Assembly (NCBI RefSeq): GCF_001640805.2
Contig: NC_066856.1
Span: 19,473,712-19,537,711 of the forward strand
Direction of reading: 5' to 3'
DNA from: Lates calcarifer
Lineage: Eukaryota; Chordata; Actinopteri; Centropomidae
Length of the DNA: 64,000 nt
The notes under the pieces were generated by a model. That model was not told where the DNA came from, ran no database searches, and saw nothing but the letters and a program-made list of their open reading frames with translations. The translations under genes and the position numbers were made by a program. Shown here one piece after another: positions 13,901 to 22,416 of the stretch; positions within the stretch are counted from its first letter, which is position 1; every line of letters begins with the position of its first letter.

Positions 13901-16251
13901 GTACGCTCAGCTGCCGCAGACGGCCGAGACGCAGCTCGCTGCCAAGATGTCGGAGCTGCACAGTGAGGTAAACACACACACGGATACTGACAGGAGGACA
14001 CTGTCGCCCTTATTCTCCTGATGTCTGCCTCAGTGTTTTCAGCCTCTCTGTCTTTTCCAGAGTAAATATAAAGAGGACGGGATGAAGAGCCTGTCTCAGA
14101 GTTTCTACTCTCAGCTGCCAGAGACCGCCGAGACTCAGTTCGCCAGAGCTGTGTCTGAGCTGCAGAGTGAGGTGAGGAAGTAGAAAGTATTCCCATGCAT
14201 GAGACCTTCAGGTAACACAGGAAAGCAAGAGGAGGTGTGACCTGTTGTTGTGAGTCGTGAGCTGAAACAGCAGCTGACAGTCCTCGTTTCCTTTAGGCCA
14301 AGTACAAGGAGGCGAGCAGGAAGGAGACGACCAGCTGTCTGTACCACCAGCTACCTGAGACACTGGACACTCAACATGCTAAAGAGGCAACTGAGCTGCA
14401 GAGTCAGGTGCACACATACTCACACATGTTCAGATGGTTCATAGAAGCTCCAGAGTCAGCAGCTGAGCAGCTCACTTTATTTCTGCGTCCCTGTCAAACT
14501 GCTGACTACAGAGTGTTGCGTGTTGGTATTGGATATTCCCACAAGCACTTGAATGCACCAACATGAAAGAGATTATTTTGTCTTCAAGTCATTTTGGACT
14601 CGTACTCCCAGCTGTCTGGGGACTGGATCAAAGTCATGATGGAGGATTTTAGGAGAATCATCCTGAGGTCAGCCCAGACTGACAGACCAGATCTTTCCTG
14701 TCCCCTCCAGGTGAAGTACAGGGAGGGTAAGAAAGAGCTGAGCACCAACCTGTACTGTCTGCTGCCTGAGACCGAGGAAATGAAGTTAGCTAAAGCCGCC
14801 ATGGAGCTTCAGAGTGAGGTGGGTGGTTCTCCACATGTTCCAGTTATAATTCTTAGTATTCCCTGCAGGAGAGAGACTACTAATCTCCCCTTTATTCCAG
14901 AACAAATACAAGCAGAAAGGCAGGCAGGAGATCAGCAGCAGTGTTTTCCACCAGATGCCAGAGACCAAAGAGACTGAGTTTGCTAAGCAGATCTCTGAAC
15001 TTCAGAGTGAGGTGAGTGTGTGTCCCTGTGTGTCACCGTTAAGAGATTATTGAATACAGTGTGAGTGTTTCTGGCTTTGTGCGTGTTGTATTGTTTTCTT
15101 AGACAAAGTATAAGAAGGATAAAGAGGATCTGCCCGTCACGCTGTACTCTCTGCTGCCTGAGACTCTGCAGACTCAGTTTGTTAAAGAGATGGCTGAGAC
15201 ACACAGCGAGGTAAATAGATAACTCAAAGAATAACTGGTGTATTTGAACCTTCCTACATGACGTCCAGGAACCTGTCTTCACTGTCTCTGCATTCAGTCT
15301 TAATAATGATTGATGTCGTGTTGTTGTTGTTTTCTACGTGCAGAGTAAATATAAGCAGGCTGGGAAGAAGGAGCTGGTTAACAGTCTGTATTCTCTGCTG
15401 CCTGAGACCAAAGAAACGCAGCATGCCAAGGAGCAAACGCAGCTGTGCAGCGAGGTACGGAACAACCTGCAGCCACAGTCTGTCAGCTGTCTGATTTCTG
15501 ATGTTTAACTTCAAAACAACTCTTTCAATATGAGATTCTGATCGTTAGCATGTGGAGAGACGCTGTACTGGGTAAAATAACAGCTGCCAGTGTTTATTTG
15601 CTAAACTAAGCTAATACATTATTGATTGTTCTTTAAAAGAAGGGCCATAACTTGGAGGGTGTGTGTGACGTTTCCCTGTAGTAAAGCTGTGTTCTGTGTT
15701 GCAGAAAGCGTACAGAGAGGAGGGGAAGAAGGAGGCCGGCTGCAGTCTGTACGCTCAGATGCCCCAGACCATCGAGACGGTCTTCGCTAAAGAGCTGACC
15801 AAGACCCAGAGCGACGTGAGTCTGACGTGACCTTGAAATGAAATTCATATTTATAATAACAATGTTCCTTCATCATCGTCTTTAATGGGAACATTTCCAG
15901 CTGCTGAATGTGAGGTTTGACGTCATGTGTGATAAAACTGAGTGATTTTTCATCAGCAGGTTTCACAGTAGACTTCTGTGTTGTTTTCAGGAAGTAAAGA
16001 GCAGTTTCTTCAGGTTGTAGTTTGGTGTTTATGTGAGTTAAACTCTCTAGACTTTAATCCAGCCTGAAGCTCAGAGAGGAGTTCAGACGGGAGGCACTTA
16101 AACAGTGACATCCCACAATCCTCTCAGTTCAACACACACACACACACATGAAGGGAGTGTGTTGAGGTATAGTTTTGTTTGCTGAGGCGTGAACACAGAG
16201 AGCAGCTGTGTTGTGCTCCACAGCCTGAGGACACAGACACTGACCTACTGC

Positions 16252-16305
<54 letters not shown>

Positions 16306-17542
16306 CAAGACAAACGGCAGCGTCAGGTTGAAGCTCGTAAACTGGGACAGACACGTTTCACAGGATTATTGCTAAAAGCCGACACTTCTGCATGAACTCA
16401 TCTCGACTGAAACTCTGCATCTCAATAACACTGGTGTTTATGAGAGAGACTCTGAACAACCTGCAGCACTAAGAGATGAAGAAGCAGAACCTGGTCTGAG
16501 AACATGTCATCAGAAACCAAAACAGGGTCAAAGATATCAGAGTTATCCTTAAAGCAAACATCACCAGGAATCTAAAGAAGCAGCATCGCTTTAAGCCTTA
16601 GTTAAGACTAAGTGTTGAGGTTAAATGAAGCAGGTTGTGCGGCTGTAGTCTGATTTAGCCTCTGTCTCTTTTGTAAGGTGAGGGTTATTGTCTGGTGTCA
16701 GTCGGCCCCGGGGGGCAGGAAATCTAAGCTGGGGGTAAACTGGGGCACAGGCTGATGCTTTCTGGTTTCACGTCTGTTGACCGAGCAATGGAACGCTAAC
16801 TGGAGCGTACAACAGAGACTAACGTACACAACAGCAGCCCAGACTGACCCAGTGTCAAAACACTGCAGTGCAGAATATACTGTGTCTTTTAAAACCAGAC
16901 ATTTCATCTCTATACAATCTGTTCCCTGTTGGTTTATTCCTTTTATATATGTAGGAAAAGTTAGTTTTTCCACAGAAGGCAGCAGGTTTGTTCTTAATCT
17001 ACACTCGGTTTAATATTCATTTCTGCGTCATGCTGCGAATTTCTCATTTTCACAGTTGGAAGCAGCTCGTCTTATTTTTAGGCAAACGAGCGAGTGTGTT
17101 TTCAGTCGTTATTCAGCACCAGGCTGAATTAGTCATCAGATATTTTCTCCCACAATCCATCGTGCTCCTTTTTTCCTGTCTGGATTTCTCCTCCTGCATT
17201 CCCTCCTCACTGTCTCTGTCCCTGTCCCTGTCTCTGTCTCTGTAGAAGTTTTATAAGGAGCAGTATAATCGGGAGAAGGGGAAGTCCAGCTACACCAACA
17301 TGAAGACGCTGCCTGAGGTGGAGCACGCCATGGAGGTCAACAAGAACCAGAGCGATGTAAATGCACAAACACGACAACTGAACGCTGCCTCAGCTGTGTG
17401 CAGTTACTGATGCAATAATAACTGTCTCCACTGGTCCCAGGTCAGCTACAGGAAAGGCAAAGAAGAGCTCCATCACTACAACACAGTGCCAGACAGACCC
17501 GACATCGTCAACGCCACCAACGCTGCGAAACTGGCCAGTGAC

Positions 17543-17579
<37 letters not shown>

Positions 17580-17918
17580 CGTGTAACCACGTCCCATCCA
17601 ACAGTCATTTCCATGACAACAGTCCCGTTCACCAGCTGTTCTCTGGAGCCGCTGATTAATTATAGAAAACGCTGTTAACACTCAACTGTCTTTACGCAAG
17701 AGTGTGTGTGTGTGTGTGAGTAAAAAAATGACTACAGTATACCTCTTTAATTTTTCAATATTCCAGTGTATGTGTGTGTATATAACCTTGTTGATGTGTG
17801 TGTGTTTCCACAGGTGGCCTATAAGAGTAACACTAAGCAGCCTGTTTACAGCGACGGCTCTTTGTTGGCCAGAACTGATATCCAGCACGCCAAGGAGGTT
17901 TCAAAGCTGTCCAGCCAG

Positions 17919-17969
<51 letters not shown>

Positions 17970-18816
17970 CCTTCCCAGCATGCACTGGGCAGATGACAGA
18001 GGTATATCTATCTATAAACACTGACATGTTTGCCTCTCTCCTGCAGGTGAAGTATAAGGAGAGCTCTGACAGGCTTTTAAAGGGCCAGAGGCCTCGTTAC
18101 AACCCACTCGACTGTCTCTCCTTCAAACACACACAAGCTGCTGCTGCTCTGGCCAGTCAGGTGAGTGATCACATGACCTGCCTCCGAACATTCTTTGTCC
18201 CTATCGATCATTTCCACCCAGAAACAGGTGAAAACAAAGCCCAGGTTCAAGAGTAACAGAGTTATCCTGCTCGAACCGCCGCCGCCATCTTTGTTGTGTA
18301 CAGTTACCATGGTTACATGTCTGTTGCAAGGTTAGTGGATGAGCGAGTGTTGACTTGTTCACACACAGAGTCCTTGTTTTTGTCTTTTAAATATACTGAG
18401 ATCTCAGTAATGAGTGTCTCACACAAACAGGGCTCCAGAGTTTCAGTTTGAAGTAATGAGGCAGTTTTCTGTGGTGAAGCAGCTTCACTTTCTAATTAGA
18501 CCAAAGGCCTCTGTGTGTTTATGCATCATCTGTAATGAACTTTCCACAAAACACGTTTGATTCAACAGAATTTATCAGAATAATCAGGTTTGTTTCTTCA
18601 AGTTCACCTGACGACTTTTTTCTTTTCTTTTAAACCACGGAGATAAACGAGAGGAACAAACTCTATCTCTCTGTGTGTGTGTGTGTGTGTGTGTGTCATT
18701 CACTTTGACTCACACTCTAAAAATTCAGTCTGTTGTGTGGGCGTAACCATGGCAACCTTTCTGAAGCAAATGGAGGGGGATTGTGGGATGAAAGCTGGAG
18801 AGGTTGAAGAGGTTAC

Positions 18817-18851
<35 letters not shown>

Positions 18852-20027
18852 GACAACAATCCCATGCAAACACACACAGATTCAGATACACACACACACA
18901 CTGAGCCGTGGTTGAGTTTTAGTCCGGTTGCTGCCCACACAGCCTCAGAAAAGAGCCTCTCCACTTCACAGCGTTACGTAACAGCTTGTGTTGGTCGCTG
19001 CCTGGTGTTCAGCAGCGCCGAGCCTTCACTCAGAGCTGCTTCTTAGAAAAGGAGTGATGATAAAGGCAGGTCTGTGAGCGCAGGTCTTTGGTGAAAGTGG
19101 CTCAGTCCGGAACTGATTTCTGCATCGAATCAGTGAGAGAGAGCGTGAAAGAGATGTGGATGTGTGTGGAAATTAAAGAGAAAAATTCACCTCGGGCAGC
19201 ACATGTTCCCTTTAACACACAGCTACTGAGACTGGCTGTAAGATCCTCTGTCATCTACTGACAGAGAGGGAGGAGCGAGCACGAGGCGCTCACCATGGCT
19301 GAGCGTGATTGGCTGAGACACCTGTCACTCACATGCACGTGGCTCTTTAATGTTTTGAAGAGGAAACTGTTGAACGTGATGCCTGAAGTTGACCTGGAGT
19401 TTAATAATTCCCAGTGTTTCCTGGGAAATCTATGATGTGTCCTTCCTTCATCTGTCCTTCAGGTGAAGTATAAGACCAACCAGAACCAGAGACCAGAAGG
19501 ATCCTCAGACCTGCCGAACCTCCTGCAGCTGGAGCACGTCCTGCACGCCAGCAAACTGCAGAGCAACGTACGACGATAGATGACAGATAATGTGTCAGTG
19601 TCCGTGTATTTTAACACAGAAATACAAATGTGCATGTTTGAGCAGGTGGAGTACAAGAAGAAGTACGAGCAAACGAAAGGCCCACTACCACGTCGCTCTG
19701 GACACGGCTGAACAGCTCCACCACAGGGAGAACGCAGTGCTGCACAGCCAGGTTACACACCACCGCTGCTGCCGTTCTCCTGCCTCTTTATGTGTGTTCA
19801 TCAGTGAATGAATGGATGTGTGTGTTCTGTGGATTCAGGTGAAGTACAGGGAGGAGTATGAGAAGAACAAAGGTCGCTCTCAGATGGAGTTTGGAGAGAC
19901 GGAGACGTACAGAGTGTCGAAGGAAGCGCAGAAGATGCAGAGCGAGGTAAAGCTCTCTGTTCTGTTCAGGACTTTAAAGCCTCTTAAATAAACCTTTTTT
20001 ATTTTGTCTTTATTCTCTCTTCTCTCT

Positions 20028-20065
<38 letters not shown>

Positions 20066-20180
20066 TCAGAGGGAGTATCGGAGGGACTATGAGGAGCAGA
20101 TGAAGGGGAAAGCCTTGGTGGACGTGGACCAGACGCCTGGATACCTGACAGCACGCCATGCCAGCAGCCTGCTGAGCGAG

Positions 20181-20215
<35 letters not shown>

Positions 20216-20576
20216 AGATATATGACATTTAAGGCAGTTTGGAATTTCTCTCTCTCTCTCTCTGTAGAAGGAGTACAGGAAAGACCTGGAGCAGGAAGTG
20301 AAGGGGCGTGGTTTGTCCGGCATCGGGCTGGAGGAAACACCAGAGCTGCTGAGGGTTAAAAAAGCCAATCAGATACTGAACCAGGTAAAACACACACCAC
20401 ACCCCACACATGGACACACCACAGGTGGTCTGACTCTCACCTGGGTGCTGCTGGTTCTGCAGAAGGAGTACCGCAGGGACCTGGAGACAGAGATTGTGGG
20501 CAAAGGCATGGAGCTGAGCGCTGACGTCCTGGACATACAGAGAGCCAAGAGAGCGTCAGAGATCCAGAGCCAGGTC

Positions 20577-20611
<35 letters not shown>

Positions 20612-22380
20612 GTTTTACAGGGGTCAAAGTCGTTGGTTAGGACTGATTCAGGTAGAGACAGACTGAGCTGACGTCAACGTTCAAACACAGGCAGTTTATG
20701 TTAAACAAGCAGCGCAGGTGAACACAGGGTCAGTCAGGAAGCGAAGAGAGTCGACCAGGTGAGTTGACTCAGGTGAGCTGCTGGTGATGGAAACAAACGA
20801 GCTGAGAGTTTGTGTGTGTGTTTGGATCACAGAGGTCTTACAGGCAGACGGAGCAGCTCCGAGAAAACTCCTACGGGACAGTTACAGACACTCCTGAACT
20901 GCTGCATGCATCCTACCTCAGAGACGTCTACAGTCAGGTGTGTGTGCCAAATACAGTCTGTAAACACCAGAGAACTGTTACTGAAAACTTCATTATCCTC
21001 TTATTAACTGTTCTCTGCAGAAGAAGTATAAGGACGAGGCCGAGCGGCTGAAGGGCAGTTACAGTCTCGTATCTGAAACCCCAGAGATGGAGAGAGTCAA
21101 AGCCAACCAGAGACACATCAGCTCTGTGAGAGCGTCACACCCTCACACCTGAACAACAGCCAGGTTATGAATGATCTGAGTGTTTTAAACAGCTCTCTGC
21201 TGCCCTCTAGCTGCGGTACTGCTGGGACTCCAAGCTCATGAGAGGCCTGATGTCCTCAGTCACGGAGACGCCGGAGATCGTCCTCGCCAGAGAGAACGCC
21301 AAGAGGATCAGTGATGTAAGGAAAGACAAAGCAGCGGTCACATGATGTGGTGAAAGCTGTGGTCGGCAGGTGGTTCCTCAGTGTTGACCTCCGCTCTGTT
21401 CAGGTCCAGTACAGAGAGGAAGTGGGTCGTGGCACCGCCGTCATGGACACACCTGAGATGGAGCGAGTCCGACGCAACCAGGAGAACATCAGCTCGGTGA
21501 GGAGACACACACACACACCTTCATACACGATTACACACACACTAACAAAGGAAAGGAGGAGGACTGAGGACTGAGGAGGACTGAGGGGGACTGAGGAGGA
21601 CTGAGGAGGACTGAGGGGAGTGTGTGTTGAGTTTGTGGACCCAGAAGTGAATGAATACACCAACAAATGAGCAGCGAATGTTTTTTGCAGCGTCATTAGG
21701 AGCCATTAGCTGACTGTGCAGAACAATCGTCCATTCAGAGAGAACAACAGGACCACACACACACACACACACACACACCAGCTCTGGTGTCATGGTGACC
21801 AGACCAGGTCATTATTGGCAGCTTCTCCACCACTCGACCTCTAATGAGCTCATGGCAGCTTTTATTTTTTCACTGCTCTGTGTGTGTGTGTGTGTGTGTG
21901 TGTCACAGTTTTTCCCATCATTGAGTGAACACCCAGGACATCCCATAATGCTCTTATCATACATAACACAGTGGTCCCTGTCCGTCCTCCACCAGGTTAA
22001 ATACAGGCAGAGTGCAGTGAAGGCCACCAGCGTCGGCTCGACCCCGGAGCTGGAGAGAGTCCGACAGAACCAGGAGAACATCAGCTCGGCAAGACACACA
22101 CACACACACACACACAAGTGAACACACAGGTGCTTACTTCTCCTGGTGACGTCGTATGTGTGTGTGTAAACAGGTGAGGTATCAGCGCGGGCTGCAGGAG
22201 GTGAGGGGGCGGAGCTGCACCGAGCTGGACACACCTGAGTACAGGCGCGTCAGGAGGACGCAGGACTCTGTCTCCATGGTAGCGGCCAGGTTGCCGTGGC
22301 TCCCACCTGGGCTGTGGGAGGAGCTAACCTGAGTGACGTCACACTGAGACTAACAGCACCGTGCAGCATGGAGGACAGAG

Positions 22381-22416
<36 letters not shown>

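Noticed and set aside
633..15815. CRISPR-like array because of regularly spaced near-identical units
   Set aside because: The units are protein-coding exons with splice sites in a vertebrate gene; spacing is irregular.
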